A stretch of 64,000 nucleotides of DNA from Lysinibacillus fusiformis. Its GTDB lineage: Bacteria > Bacillota > Bacilli > Bacillales_A > Planococcaceae. How positions within the stretch are numbered: the first letter of the stretch is position 1; the number at the start of each line of letters is the position of its first letter. The stretch is taken from NCBI RefSeq assembly GCF_002845985.1, contig NZ_PDFK01000001.1, positions 868,001 to 932,000 on the forward strand. The letters are read 5' to 3'. The notes under the pieces were generated by a model. That model was not told where the DNA came from, made no database searches, and saw only the letters and a program-made list of their open reading frames with translations. The position numbers and the translations under genes were made by a program. Shown piece by piece: positions 26,829-35,319 of the stretch.

Positions 26829-27277
26829 GAAACCACTCCTATCGTCACAAGGATATATTTAATGAGAGCAACGAAAAATGCAGATACTACTCCAAATAAT
26901 ACAACTGACCCTGCCAATTTAAATAAATTGCCACCGACGCCCAGTACCAACCCTTCTGACCGATGTTCGATAGCCGCAGAAATAACGGCATTACCAAAGC
27001 CTGTTACTGGAACTGCTGAGCCTGCTCCAGCAAATTGACCAATTTTTTTATAAAGGCCCAAGCCTGTTAAAATCATGGCAAAGGATACCATTGTGGCAAC
27101 AGTTGGATTTCCTGCTGTTGCTTCCGTAAAATTGAAAAAAATAATATAAAAAAGGGACACAGCTTGACCAATTGCACAAATCAGTCCACCAACAAAGAAT
27201 GCCTTAGCTATATTCTTTAAATAAGGGGGCTTTGGTGTAACATATTGCTCTAACTGTTGGTATTGTTCTTTTTCCAT
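26822..27277 (-). CDS. spoVAC: Stage V sporulation protein AC
   Basis: A 151-residue membrane protein with four spans and the SpoVAC/AE motif GLYKKIGQFAGAGSAVPVTGFGNAVISAAIEHRSEG. In B. subtilis SpoVAC behaves as a mechanosensitive channel for dipicolinic acid release. The ATG follows the upstream lipoprotein stop directly (TAA then ATG). Confidence 0.92.
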   Translation of the reverse strand: MEKEQYQQLEQYVTPKPPYLKNIAKAFFVGGLICAIGQAVSLFYIIFFNFTEATAGNPTVATMVSFAMILTGLGLYKKIGQFAGAGSAVPVTGFGNAVISAAIEHRSEGLVLGVGGNLFKLAGSVVLFGVVSAFFVALIKYILVTIGVVSW

Positions 27278-27682
27278 TTATGTCTGCTCCTTTGCAAGCT
27301 CTTTTAGTTTTGTAATTTTATCGCTCAATTTATTATCTTCAATCTGATCCTTTTTTATTTTATTGGCTTCATAAAAAATTTTATAATCAGCTGAGACAAA
27401 TACATCTTTGTTTGGATATTTCTCATCAAATTTCTTTTGCAATTTTTTCTCTAGCTTAGTCTTTTTCCACTTTTCCCATGGTTTGATTTGTACTGCAACA
27501 AGCATACTATCGTCATATTGGATAACCGTTGATCGTTCAACATAGTCTTCTTCTTTTATAAGGGCTTCGACTTCACTTTCATTTTGTGGCGACCCATAGA
27601 CAATAAATTTTTCTTTTTCAGCACAACCATTTAACAGCGATAAAACGACTAAGAGAGGTAATGTCATTCCTAGTAGCCTCAA
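27278..27682 (-). CDS. YhcN/YlaJ-like sporulation lipoprotein
   Basis: A 134-residue lipoprotein, MRLLGMTLPLLVVLSLLNGC, with the lipobox Cys at residue 20. A Lys-rich domain with VERSTVIQYDDSMLVAVQIKPW follows, as in YhcN/YlaJ germination lipoproteins. The start is a TTG at 27682 preceded by AAGGAGGGG; the ATG five codons further has no site. It is the first gene of the spoVA unit. Such lipoproteins accompany spoVA operons and speed germination in some Bacillus species. Confidence 0.75.
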   Translation of the reverse strand: MRLLGMTLPLLVVLSLLNGCAEKEKFIVYGSPQNESEVEALIKEEDYVERSTVIQYDDSMLVAVQIKPWEKWKKTKLEKKLQKKFDEKYPNKDVFVSADYKIFYEANKIKKDQIEDNKLSDKITKLKELAKEQT

Positions 27683-27778
27683 ATGTTTTCCCCTCCTTTT
27701 CTTTACAGTTTCTCCACACATAAAAAAACTATTCATTCGAAGATATATACGAAAGCCCGAGTCCATTTTTCAAAAGTA

Positions 27779-27787
27779 CATATTGTA
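27779..27787 (+). promoter_or_regulatory. Sigma-K-like -10 element upstream of the cotZ-like gene
   Basis: CATATTGTA fits the sigma-K -10 form CATAnnnTA and lies about 31 bases before the coat-gene ATG. A -35 AC at 16-17 bases upstream is not evident, so this is tentative. Confidence 0.45.
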
Positions 27788-27817
27788 GAAGTAGTAACAA
27801 GGAAAGGAGGTGACAAT

Positions 27818-28342
27818 ATGGGTTGTGGTAAGCCAACAAATCCTATTGGACCAATCCATTCAGCAGGCTGCGTTTGTGACGTAGTTCGCGCTATTTTAGA
27901 TATTCAAAATCAAGCGGTGCGAGATGAGTGTTCTCCATGTACAGCGAACTGTTTCTTAGAACCACTAGGCGGAATTGTTAGTCCTGCACGCTCTCAAGCA
28001 GATACACGTGTATTCATGTTAATTACAAAAGATGGTACTCCTTTCAAAGCATTCTTTAACTCTCCAACAGCAGATCCTTGTATTTGTACATCCGTATTCT
28101 TCCGTGTAGAAGATATGTTTGATGAGTGCTGTGCAACTTTACGTGTTTTAGAGCCATTATGTACATTTGACTCTAGTGAAAGTACAGTAGACTTATTAAG
28201 TCGTGACGGCTGTTGCGTAAACATGAAGAAAATCTGTAAAGTAGATGACTGGAACTCAACAGATAGCTGTATTACTGTAGATTTATCTTGTTTCTGCGCT
28301 GTACAATGTATCGCTGATGTTGACTTAGGGATTTGTGATTAA
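27818..28342 (+). CDS. cotZ: Spore coat/crust protein of the CotY/CotZ family
   Basis: A 174-residue cysteine-rich protein (MGCGKPTNPIG...) with more than a dozen Cys, including CVCDVV, CSPCTANCF, CICTSVFFRVEDMFDECC and CFCAVQC. This is the CotY/CotZ/ExsY pattern; these proteins self-assemble into crust or exosporium sheets held by disulfides. The AGGAGGTGA ribosome binding site decides the start. A cotO-like gene lies opposite and ends 66 bases away across a shared terminator, so the cotO-cotZ pairing of B. subtilis is kept but with the genes convergent. Confidence 0.9.
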   Translation: MGCGKPTNPIGPIHSAGCVCDVVRAILDIQNQAVRDECSPCTANCFLEPLGGIVSPARSQADTRVFMLITKDGTPFKAFFNSPTADPCICTSVFFRVEDMFDECCATLRVLEPLCTFDSSESTVDLLSRDGCCVNMKKICKVDDWNSTDSCITVDLSCFCAVQCIADVDLGICD

Positions 28343-28370
28343 TTTCTTTCACCTTTGACACACACACATA

Positions 28371-28409
28371 AAAAAAAGTGTACAGCATCCTCTGCTGTAC
28401 ACTTTTTTT
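28371..28409. terminator. Bidirectional terminator between cotZ and cotO-like gene
   Basis: GTGTACAGCA/TGCTGTACAC stem with a 4-base loop, A-run on the left and T-run on the right, so it serves both converging genes. Confidence 0.92.
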
Positions 28410-28809
28410 ATAATGTTGGCAATTTTCTTCCACGCCACAGTATTTGTTGTATCTCTTCAAAATGAATGATTTCCTGTGTTTTTAATTCTAATGACGTTAG
28501 CATTAAAGAATCACTCTGTACTTCTGAGGCAGTTCCAGTTAATTTTCTACCATCTTTTAAGCAAACTAATAATGGCTGATAGGCCCTCTGACGAAATGGC
28601 TTTTCTAAAAATTGAAGTTGTTTTAGTAAGTACGGATCTATTTGTACATCTTCTACGATATCTTCTTTCCCATCAACTGTTTGCTCATCGAAAATGTTGT
28701 CCCTTACATATACGGATGTACTTTCATCCAAATCAAGTTCATGTAACGCCTTAGAAATATTTAAAAAATATGATGGTGATTTTATAAACAAGCGTGGCTC
28801 TCGATCCAC
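28408..28809 (-). CDS. Probable spore coat protein, CotO-like
   Basis: A 133-residue protein opening DREPRLFIKSPSYFL. It ends with a small-beta module, CLKDGRKLTGTASEVQSDSLMLTSL...IIHFEEIQQILW, which resembles the C-terminus of CotO (YjbX). In B. subtilis cotO lies next to cotZ, as here. I place the start at the GTG at 28809, after GGGAAGTG. The ATG at 28833 has no ribosome binding site and its A is the last base of a sigma-K-like -10 (CATATTGTA, 28841-28833) with an AACC -35 at the right spacing. So transcription would begin just inside the longer frame. The CotO identity rests on context and a short motif. Confidence 0.65.
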   Translation of the reverse strand: MDREPRLFIKSPSYFLNISKALHELDLDESTSVYVRDNIFDEQTVDGKEDIVEDVQIDPYLLKQLQFLEKPFRQRAYQPLLVCLKDGRKLTGTASEVQSDSLMLTSLELKTQEIIHFEEIQQILWRGRKLPTL

Positions 28810-28832
28810 TTTACTCACTTCCCTTTTTTCCA

Positions 28833-28841
28833 TACAATATG
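28833..28841 (-). promoter_or_regulatory. Sigma-K-like promoter of the cotO-like gene
   Basis: Minus-strand CATATTGTA (-10 form CATAnnnTA) lies 16 bases after AACC, the expected sigma-K -35. It fits mother-cell expression late in sporulation and fixes the likely translation start downstream at 28809. Confidence 0.55.
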
Positions 28842-28862
28842 CGAAAGTAAGTAAATTGGTTC

Positions 28863-30239
28863 TTAGCCTATTTGACTTAAGAAAACTGTCGCTAATCCTA
28901 AGTAAATTAAAATACTTGTTATATCATTTAAAGTTGTAATAAAAGGTCCTGATGCCACAGCAGGGTCTATTTTTAGTCGATGCATTAACAACGGAATAAA
29001 GGAACCCGCTAATGTCGCGACTAAAATAGAACCACAAAGTGCTGCTCCTACTAACATTCCTAAAACAAGTTCATGTTTCCAGAAATAAACAATGCCAATA
29101 ACGATTAATCCACAAACAACGCCTGACATTAAGCCTGTACCTGCTTCACGTAGTAGTAACTTGAATTTACTATGTTCTTCCACGTCTCCTGTTGCAATAC
29201 CTCTGATCGCCACGGCTAATGCTTGTGTTCCACTATTCCCTGATGTTCCTGAAATAAGTGGAATAAAGACAGCTAGTAAGGCTACCTTATCTAAAGTATC
29301 TTCAAATTGCCCCATTAAATTGGCTGTCAGCATACCTAAAAACAGTAGTACCACTAACCAAGGTAAACGTTTTTTAGCTGCTTGGAAAGGTGTTACATCA
29401 AACTTATCCATATCCGAAATACCGGCTAATTTTGAGTAATCCTCAGAAGCCTCTTCATCAATAACATCAATAATATCATCGACCGTGATAATACCGAGCA
29501 GTTCCCCTTTATCATCAATAACAGGTGTCGCTAAAAAATTATAGTCCTTCATAATTTGTGCGACTTCCTCTTGGTCATCATTTGCATGTACCATCACAAC
29601 ACGTTCATTCATAATGGATCGAATACGTGTATCCTCGTCAGCAATGATTAAATCTCGTAGTGATATAACACCTGTCAAACGGTGTTCTTCATCCACCACG
29701 AAAATATAATAAACAGTCTCTGCATCTGGTGCTTCTTTACGCAAAATGGCCATTGCTGAACGCACTGTTGAATTTTCTGGTATAGCAACGTATTCAGTTG
29801 TCATAATAGAACCGGCTGTATATTCATCGTAGCTTAATAGCTCATTAATTTCTTCAGCCGTTTCCTCATCCATCATTTCCAAATAGCTTTCACGCTGTGC
29901 CAAATCCAGCTCATTTAAGACATCTGCCGCATCATCAGCATACATATGCGAAAGCATTTCTGCCCCATATGAAGGATCCATTTCAGCTAGGTACGCTTTA
30001 TATTCATCATCTTCGATATCGATTGCCTGAAAAATATCAGCCATTTCTGTCGGAGACAAGAACGAATAGATGATCTTCCTTATATCAGGTTCCACCTTTT
30101 CGTAAAACGTTGCCTGATCATATGGATGAAGTTCTAAAAACTCATCACGGAATGCATCAATATTATGTGCTTCGAGCATTCCTCGTAGATGTGCCTCATC
30201 AAATTGCACATCATCCTTTTCATTTCTTTCCTCTATCAT
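28863..30239 (-). CDS. mgtE: Magnesium transporter MgtE
   Basis: A 458-residue protein in the MgtE order: N-domain (about 1-125, helical, Asp/Glu-rich), paired CBS domains (about 130-250: TAGSIMTTEYVAI, VIDDKGELLGIITVDDIID), and a five-span membrane domain with PLISGTSGNSGTQALAVAIRG near residue 320. It is a magnesium-gated channel. The ATG at 30239 follows GGAGGGG. No M-box riboswitch is visible upstream; instead there is a TTTACGG/CCGTAAA hairpin near the start and a repeated motif. Confidence 0.93.
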   Translation of the reverse strand: MIEERNEKDDVQFDEAHLRGMLEAHNIDAFRDEFLELHPYDQATFYEKVEPDIRKIIYSFLSPTEMADIFQAIDIEDDEYKAYLAEMDPSYGAEMLSHMYADDAADVLNELDLAQRESYLEMMDEETAEEINELLSYDEYTAGSIMTTEYVAIPENSTVRSAMAILRKEAPDAETVYYIFVVDEEHRLTGVISLRDLIIADEDTRIRSIMNERVVMVHANDDQEEVAQIMKDYNFLATPVIDDKGELLGIITVDDIIDVIDEEASEDYSKLAGISDMDKFDVTPFQAAKKRLPWLVVLLFLGMLTANLMGQFEDTLDKVALLAVFIPLISGTSGNSGTQALAVAIRGIATGDVEEHSKFKLLLREAGTGLMSGVVCGLIVIGIVYFWKHELVLGMLVGAALCGSILVATLAGSFIPLLMHRLKIDPAVASGPFITTLNDITSILIYLGLATVFLSQIG

Positions 30240-30358
30240 GCTTGTCCCCTCCTTCCGAGCTTTCAATCATCTTTACGGGCAATGCCGTAAAATCTACCTT
30301 CTATATAATAGAGTGTATTATACCTTTTCTGCAAACCCTTTTTTAAGTTATCCATCAG

Positions 30359-30456
30359 AGTCGGTGTACAGATTTTTATAAAATTCGATTTTAAGCGTAA
30401 AATCATGACGATTTCTATTTTACTATACATTAATTTTATAAAGTCGGTGTAAAGAT
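30359..30456. repeat. Direct repeat of a 15-base motif upstream of mgtE
   Basis: AGTCGGTGTACAGAT (30359-30373) recurs as AGTCGGTGTAAAGAT (30442-30456), one mismatch, 83 bases apart, about eight helical turns. It lies in the mgtE upstream region and may bind a regulator. Function unknown. Confidence 0.5.
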
Positions 30457-30490
30457 ACTTCCTATACACTGTTATTACATCAAAAATGAT

Positions 30491-30522
30491 AAGGAGATGC
30501 CCGTTTGTGCGAACATCTCCTT
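30491..30522 (-). terminator. Hairpin after the pseudouridine synthase gene
   Basis: GGAGATG/CATCTCC stem just beyond the stop; the following minus-strand sequence (TTATCATTTTT) is only moderately T-rich. Probable terminator of the yjbL-yjbM-nadK-rluD unit. Confidence 0.6.
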
Positions 30523-30537
30523 TCTATCAGTCAAAGA

Positions 30538-31443
30538 CTACTTCAATAATCTCTGCATGTCTTCATTTAACATACTTGTAAAGTGTAATGGCCTACCAGT
30601 CAGTGGATGCTCCATACTTAAGGAGACACAGTGTAGTGCTTGTCGATCAATCAAATGACGGCTTCCACCATAAAGGTCATCCCCAACAAGTGGATGCCCA
30701 AGGTACGCCATGTGTACGCGAATTTGATGTGTACGTCCTGTATGCAATTGCAATCGTACATATGTCACTGGTTCAGCATCAAGTAAAAACCGCTTTAGCA
30801 CGGTTACATCTGTATGTGCATATTGCCCATCTTCTCGTACTTCTCTTTCAATAATACTCGTCACTTTACGCCCTATAGGAGCCACAATGGATTGAAAATT
30901 TTGTTCGACATGGCCATGCACAATCGCCTCATATTGCCTTGAAATGTTTCTACTACGCTGAGCAAGCCCTGTTAAATGATGAATGTGCGCATGCTTGGCA
31001 ATACAGAGTAAGCCTGATGTATCTCGATCTAACCTTGTGACTATGTGGGCTGTGGAAGCTAATCCTTGTTGCTCAAAATAGCCACAAACTAAATTTGCAA
31101 TGCTTTTGGTTGGATGCTCTCTTGAGGGAATTGTACTCTGGTGAGCTGGTTTATCAAGCACTAAGATTGCATCATCCTCAAATACGATGGTTAAATCACC
31201 ATGCTCAATAGCAAGACCGTCACTTCTTTCCTCAGGAGGAAATGTCACTCCCACACAGTCACCCTCTTGAAGGACATGTCTCACATTACGTTCGACACCA
31301 TTGACTGTTAATAAGCCACCATCAAACTTAATGGCGGTTAAGGCTTTCTTGGATATACGCCATTCCTGAAGGGCTTCTCGTAATAATTGCCCCTCTTTAT
31401 CAGCCACAAAGTGCAATGTAAACCTTGTATCCATATTATTCAT
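30538..31443 (-). CDS. RluA/RluD-family pseudouridine synthase (YjbO-like)
   Basis: About 301 residues with the RluA-family catalytic motif [18 protein letters not shown] near residue 130 (the Asp is the nucleophile). [24 protein letters not shown] lies near 235. An S4-like segment occurs near the start. It isomerises uridines in rRNA or tRNA; the exact site is unknown. The ATG at 31443 overlaps the nadK stop (ATGAATAA). A second ATG nine bases on is possible. Gene order matches B. subtilis yjbM-nadK-yjbO. Confidence 0.87.
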   Translation of the reverse strand: MNNMDTRFTLHFVADKEGQLLREALQEWRISKKALTAIKFDGGLLTVNGVERNVRHVLQEGDCVGVTFPPEERSDGLAIEHGDLTIVFEDDAILVLDKPAHQSTIPSREHPTKSIANLVCGYFEQQGLASTAHIVTRLDRDTSGLLCIAKHAHIHHLTGLAQRSRNISRQYEAIVHGHVEQNFQSIVAPIGRKVTSIIEREVREDGQYAHTDVTVLKRFLLDAEPVTYVRLQLHTGRTHQIRVHMAYLGHPLVGDDLYGGSRHLIDRQALHCVSLSMEHPLTGRPLHFTSMLNEDMQRLLK

Positions 31444-32230
31444 TAGCGACGAAAGATTCATGCACGCGCTCCCAAAATGGGAATGGTCGGAAACGGGCAA
31501 AACGTACTTTTTCATTTGCTACATTAAATGCAATAGCCTTGACATCACCTTGTGTAATTTGCAAGTGATCAACGGTCATATTAAAGTTCTGTTCATTTAC
31601 CGGACGTAACACACAATGATGGTGTGCTGGTAATATTAATGGTGATCCTACTGTTCTGAAAACACGATTATTAATGGATGCAATTTCAGTGACTTGTAGT
31701 GCCGCTAATGTAGGATGGATAATTGCCCCACCAAGTGCTTTATTATAAGCCGTACTACCAGAAGGCGTTGATACACATAGACCATCTCCACGGAAACGCT
31801 CAAATTGATTGCCGTTCAGCTCGACATCCATAACAAGTGTTACATCTGGCGATTTGATTGTTGCTTCATTTAACGCTAGGTACGTATTCGAATCGGCATT
31901 GTGATGCTCTACTTTTACTTCTAAAAGTGGATACTCCACAACATTAAAGTCTTTTTTAGCAATGGATAAAACTAATTTTTCTAATTCAGATGGCTTCCAA
32001 TCCGCATAAAACCCTAAATGCCCCGTATGAATACCAACGAATGCTACTTGGTCTAACAAATGAGAATATCGATGAAAGGCATGCAAAAGCGTGCCGTCTC
32101 CTCCAATAGAAACAACGATTTCGGGTGTTTCCTCATCATAAGTTAAGCCAAAATCCTGTAAATAAGTTTTAGCTAGCTCCATTAGCTCGTTAGATTGTGC
32201 ATCTCTACGTGATTGAATCGAAAATTTCAT
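31436..32230 (-). CDS. nadK: NAD kinase
   Basis: A 264-residue enzyme with the GGDGT motif ([15 protein letters not shown] near residue 45) and the NAD-binding [24 protein letters not shown] near residue 145. It phosphorylates NAD to NADP in the cytosol. Its ATG overlaps the stop of the upstream (p)ppGpp synthetase by 4 bases, and its stop overlaps the pseudouridine synthase start, so the three are translated as a chain. Confidence 0.95.
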   Translation of the reverse strand: MKFSIQSRRDAQSNELMELAKTYLQDFGLTYDEETPEIVVSIGGDGTLLHAFHRYSHLLDQVAFVGIHTGHLGFYADWKPSELEKLVLSIAKKDFNVVEYPLLEVKVEHHNADSNTYLALNEATIKSPDVTLVMDVELNGNQFERFRGDGLCVSTPSGSTAYNKALGGAIIHPTLAALQVTEIASINNRVFRTVGSPLILPAHHHCVLRPVNEQNFNMTVDHLQITQGDVKAIAFNVANEKVRFARFRPFPFWERVHESFVANE

Positions 32231-32898
32231 TGGGCGTCACGCTCCTTCTCTGTTAGTAAATTAGGATTCGATGCTTCTTTGTATTCGCTAAAGTAGGCCT
32301 GTGCCTCTTGAATTTCACTACGAATCAATGACATTTCCTCATCCAATCGAAATGCTGCCTCTGCTGCACTTTGTAAACGATTTTTAATTTCCTCTGGGAA
32401 CATGCCCTTATATTTATAATTTAAAGAGTGCTCAATAGATGCCCAGAAATTCATGGCTAGTGTTCGAATTTGGATTTCGGCTAACACTACTTTTTTTCCT
32501 TGAATCGTTTCAACAGGATATTCCACGATCATATGGTAGGAGCGGTAACCACTTGGCTTATTATGTGTAATATAATCGCGTTCTTCCACTACACGCATAT
32601 CTTTACGCTGACGAATAAGCTCTGTTACGGTTGCGATATCATCAACAAATTGACACATAATCCGAAGCCCGGCGATATCACCAAGTTCATCACCAAGTTG
32701 TTTAGAGGGCTCAAAAGCTAATCCTTTTTCTAATGTTTTATCATATATACTTGCTAAAGGCTTAACACGTCCTGTTACAAATTCAATTGGTGAATTGGCA
32801 TTAACAATACCAAATTGAGAACGCATGCCTTTTAATTTTACTTTTAACTCGTCTACTGCTTGTTTATAAGGACTTAAAAATATTTCCCATTGTCCCAT
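32227..32898 (-). CDS. yjbM: Small GTP pyrophosphokinase (RelQ/SasB/YjbM family)
   Basis: A 223-residue single-domain (p)ppGpp synthetase with [19 protein letters not shown] near residue 75 and the RelA_SpoT motif [25 protein letters not shown] near residue 140. There is no hydrolase domain. It forms ppGpp or pGpp under envelope stress or growth signals. The ATG at 32898 follows GGGAGG. It is coupled to nadK. Confidence 0.93.
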   Translation of the reverse strand: MGQWEIFLSPYKQAVDELKVKLKGMRSQFGIVNANSPIEFVTGRVKPLASIYDKTLEKGLAFEPSKQLGDELGDIAGLRIMCQFVDDIATVTELIRQRKDMRVVEERDYITHNKPSGYRSYHMIVEYPVETIQGKKVVLAEIQIRTLAMNFWASIEHSLNYKYKGMFPEEIKNRLQSAAEAAFRLDEEMSLIRSEIQEAQAYFSEYKEASNPNLLTEKERDAQ

Positions 32899-32954
32899 TG
32901 TAAAAACCTCCCGACATTCGGTATCGAACACCACCGTCTGTTCGTTTTGTCTTT

Positions 32955-33338
32955 CTATTCAGCAAGAATTGCCTGAAAGTGTTGTTCCACGGTTTGGACA
33001 AATTCTGCCCCGTAATTGTAATTTCCTTCAATATTATACACGAGCATTTCCAATTCATCGTAGAAATTTGTCAGCTCAATCTCTTCTTCACCTATTCGTA
33101 GTATTGGATCTTTCTTTTTTTGTAAAATATGTACAAGATTCTCCCAACTACTCGGTGGAAAACGCAAGTAATGATAGTCTTCGCCTGCATCAAGTAAATA
33201 AATAAATGCAAACTCATCTGAATCTGCAATGAGTTGTCCAGCAGGTTTTAACTGTAAATTTACTTCATTGTCGTTTAAACTAAAATGAAGTTGATCTTGT
33301 TCAAAATTCGATGTTTCTATTGTATAAATTTTACGCAC
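32955..33338 (-). CDS. yjbL: UPF0738 family protein, YjbL
   Basis: A 127-residue acidic protein (MRKIYTIETSNFEQDQLHFSLND...) that fits UPF0738/YjbL in length and position, directly before yjbM as in B. subtilis. It contains YLLDAGEDYHYLRFP and a C-terminal helix with NIEGNYNYGAEFV. No catalytic motif is seen; function unknown. Confidence 0.78.
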   Translation of the reverse strand: MRKIYTIETSNFEQDQLHFSLNDNEVNLQLKPAGQLIADSDEFAFIYLLDAGEDYHYLRFPPSSWENLVHILQKKKDPILRIGEEEIELTNFYDELEMLVYNIEGNYNYGAEFVQTVEQHFQAILAE

Positions 33339-33464
33339 TGCGGTTCCCCTTTTCGTTGTACTCTTCCTCTTATTTTATCACACAGGGTAAATAGTTGCAG
33401 TGTGTAAATACTAAATCAAGCGAAACAACGAATGAAAAATAAAAAATTAAATAGGTGAATATAA

Positions 33465-34052
33465 ATGACACAAGAAATTGAAATTGAGTTTAAAAATCTA
33501 TTAACAAAACAACAATACGAGCAATTGTTACAAGACTTCCACATTAGCCAAAATGCTATTCATCGACAAGTAAATCATTATTTTGACACGCCTACACAGG
33601 CCATTCGTCAACTGCAAAGCGGGCTGCGAATTAGACAAATTGGTGATTATTACGAATGTACACTCAAAGAGAAAAATACCGAGCATGCTCATCTTGAAAC
33701 AACAGATGAATTAACTGCAGTACAGGCACAGCAAATGCTTGATGGTAAAGGCTTTTTTGCTCAAGAAGTAGCAAAAAAATTAGCCAGCCACAGTATTCCT
33801 TTAGAACAATTACAAGTATTTGGCTCACTCACTACAGATCGTGTCGAAATTCCTTATAAAGAGGGGCTTCTTGTTTTTGACCATTCTTACTATTTGCAGT
33901 GCGACGATTATGAGGTAGAATATGAAGCAAAAGATGCAATAAAAGGAAATACAATTTTCGACGAATTTTTACAGCAATACGGAATTAAAAAACAGGCTAC
34001 AGATAAAAAAATAGCCCGCTTTATGAAAGCTCTACAAGCACAAAATTCATAA
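33465..34052 (+). CDS. yjbK: CYTH-domain triphosphatase-like protein, YjbK
   Basis: A 195-residue CYTH protein. It has the defining N-terminal EIEIEFKNLLT (ExExK) and alternating charged strands along the tunnel, such as GLRIRQIGDYYECTLKEK and YEVEYEAKD. Members hydrolyse inorganic triphosphate or related compounds with divalent metal. It is divergent from yjbL and 28 bases before the transglycosylase gene, as in B. subtilis. Confidence 0.88.
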   Translation: MTQEIEIEFKNLLTKQQYEQLLQDFHISQNAIHRQVNHYFDTPTQAIRQLQSGLRIRQIGDYYECTLKEKNTEHAHLETTDELTAVQAQQMLDGKGFFAQEVAKKLASHSIPLEQLQVFGSLTTDRVEIPYKEGLLVFDHSYYLQCDDYEVEYEAKDAIKGNTIFDEFLQQYGIKKQATDKKIARFMKALQAQNS

Positions 34053-34080
34053 TAGTATAAAAAGGAAGGTGACTGACTCC

Positions 34081-34863
34081 TTGGATATTCAATCACTAAA
34101 ATCTTTACTAGAAATTCAAGCATTGCAAACACTTGGAGCTACCGAAAATGCATCAACAAACAATCTGACAGACAATAATTCTATTTTTTCTGACATGATT
34201 AATGAATTATTAGGAGAAGCATCGACAGCAAGCAATGCCAAATTGTCTAGCTTATTTGCTTCTGGAACAGCAAATCATTCAGATTTCGTCAATCAGCTGA
34301 CAATGTTAGCCAATAATTCAGAAGGCAGCTCACTCGAATCATTGCTTTATCAAGGCTCTAATGCTGTGTTTATCCCTGAATCTGTCAAACAAGCTTTAGC
34401 AAACAACTATACTGGCACAAAGCTTGATTCTTATGTTTCAGATGATGTTATAGGCTCTACAGCGTACGCCAATTCACTAACAGGAGCCAATCAATATGCC
34501 GCTATTATCGAAAAAGCTGCCGCTACTTATCAGGTACCCGAAAAGCTTATTGCGGCTGTCATCAAGCAAGAATCTAATTTTAATCCAACTGTAGTGAGTC
34601 ATGCAGGAGCGCAGGGCTTAATGCAATTAATGCCCACAACAGCACAATATTTAGGCGTGACAAACGCTTTTGATCCAGAGCAAAACATTATGGCTGGGGC
34701 AAAATATTTGCGTCAAATGCTAGATAAATTTAATAATGACCCTACACTAGCTTTAGCAGCCTACAATGCTGGCGCGTCTCGCGTTACGAAATATGGAGGG
34801 ATTCCTCCTTTCAAAGAAACACAGAATTATGTCAAAAAAGTGATGAATTACTACACAGTGTAA
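34081..34863 (+). CDS. cwlQ: Lytic transglycosylase (CwlQ/YjbJ-like)
   Basis: A 260-residue protein with a Ser/Asn/Thr-rich N-terminal half and a C-terminal SLT domain (about residues 140-258). The domain has the catalytic Glu in AAVIKQESNFNP, then SHAGAQGLMQLMPTTAQYLG and ALAAYNAGASRVTKYGG. It cleaves the glycan strand of peptidoglycan. No signal peptide is visible. I choose the TTG at 34081, eight bases after AAGGAAGGTGA; the GTG at 34069 lies inside that site. Confidence 0.87.
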   Translation: MDIQSLKSLLEIQALQTLGATENASTNNLTDNNSIFSDMINELLGEASTASNAKLSSLFASGTANHSDFVNQLTMLANNSEGSSLESLLYQGSNAVFIPESVKQALANNYTGTKLDSYVSDDVIGSTAYANSLTGANQYAAIIEKAAATYQVPEKLIAAVIKQESNFNPTVVSHAGAQGLMQLMPTTAQYLGVTNAFDPEQNIMAGAKYLRQMLDKFNNDPTLALAAYNAGASRVTKYGGIPPFKETQNYVKKVMNYYTV

Positions 34864-34896
34864 TCGCATCTTTCCTTTTATCCATACTTTTTCCAA

Positions 34897-34924
34897 CAAA
34901 TTTCACCCATTGTGGTGAAATTTG
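34897..34924 (+). terminator. Hairpin after the transglycosylase gene
   Basis: CAAATTTCACC/GGTGAAATTTG, an 11-bp stem with a 6-base loop, 33 bases after the stop. The T-run is weak (GTGCTATTTTAG), so termination may be partial. Confidence 0.6.
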
Positions 34925-35029
34925 TGCTATTTTAGCGAACAACAATTCGAAAGAGCTCTTTGTTTGTGTTAACGAAAAGACGTTGATAGAATGAAGGTAG
35001 TCACAAGAAATTCACATTTTGAGGATGAC

Positions 35030-35225
35030 AAGTATATCAATAACGCTTCGGCTTAATTGCCGCTAACGATGTGTCTAGATTTTTCCGAGCAGAAAAGTAG
35101 AAGTTAGCCTAAGAAAGTCACGTCCTGTGACAACGGTTAATGTACAGATCTCTTTATAAACCTGTGACATCTGCCGGAGGGCTCTGTGGCAACACTTTCA
35201 TTGCCACAGGCGTAGCACTTTTTGA
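35030..35225 (+). ncRNA. Structured leader upstream of the truncated haemoglobin-spxH pair, class unknown
   Basis: About 190 bases with several pairings: GCTAAC (near 35066) with GTTAGC (near 35104); GTCAC/GTGAC around 35117-35131; and CTGTGGCAA (35184-35192) with TTGCCACAG (35201-35209), extendable by GCT/AGC and followed by a T5 run (35219-35223). CCTGTGACA occurs twice (about 35123 and 35161), so alternative pairing is possible. A perfect ATTCAGCA/TGCTGAAT hairpin follows near 35240-35270. This looks like an attenuator-type leader for yjbI-spxH. I could not match it to a riboswitch class I know. Confidence 0.4.
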
Positions 35226-35319
35226 CGGTGTTCTAGATTCAGCAGTCGTTTGAACACTTGCTGAATGCGATAAAATGATACTTTAAGATATAAAGAAGAA
35301 TTAAAGGAGCATATAACCT

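Noticed and set aside
30263-30469. 68-codon frame on the minus strand upstream of mgtE
   Set aside because: AT-rich, no ribosome binding site, and it overlaps the direct repeats and the likely mgtE promoter.
30240-30480. M-box magnesium riboswitch before mgtE
   Set aside because: I looked for the conserved M-box blocks and did not find them.
35030-35225. Known riboswitch (SAM, c-di-GMP, cobalamin, ydaO, T-box) before yjbI
   Set aside because: The conserved core sequences of those classes are not present; left as an unassigned structured leader.
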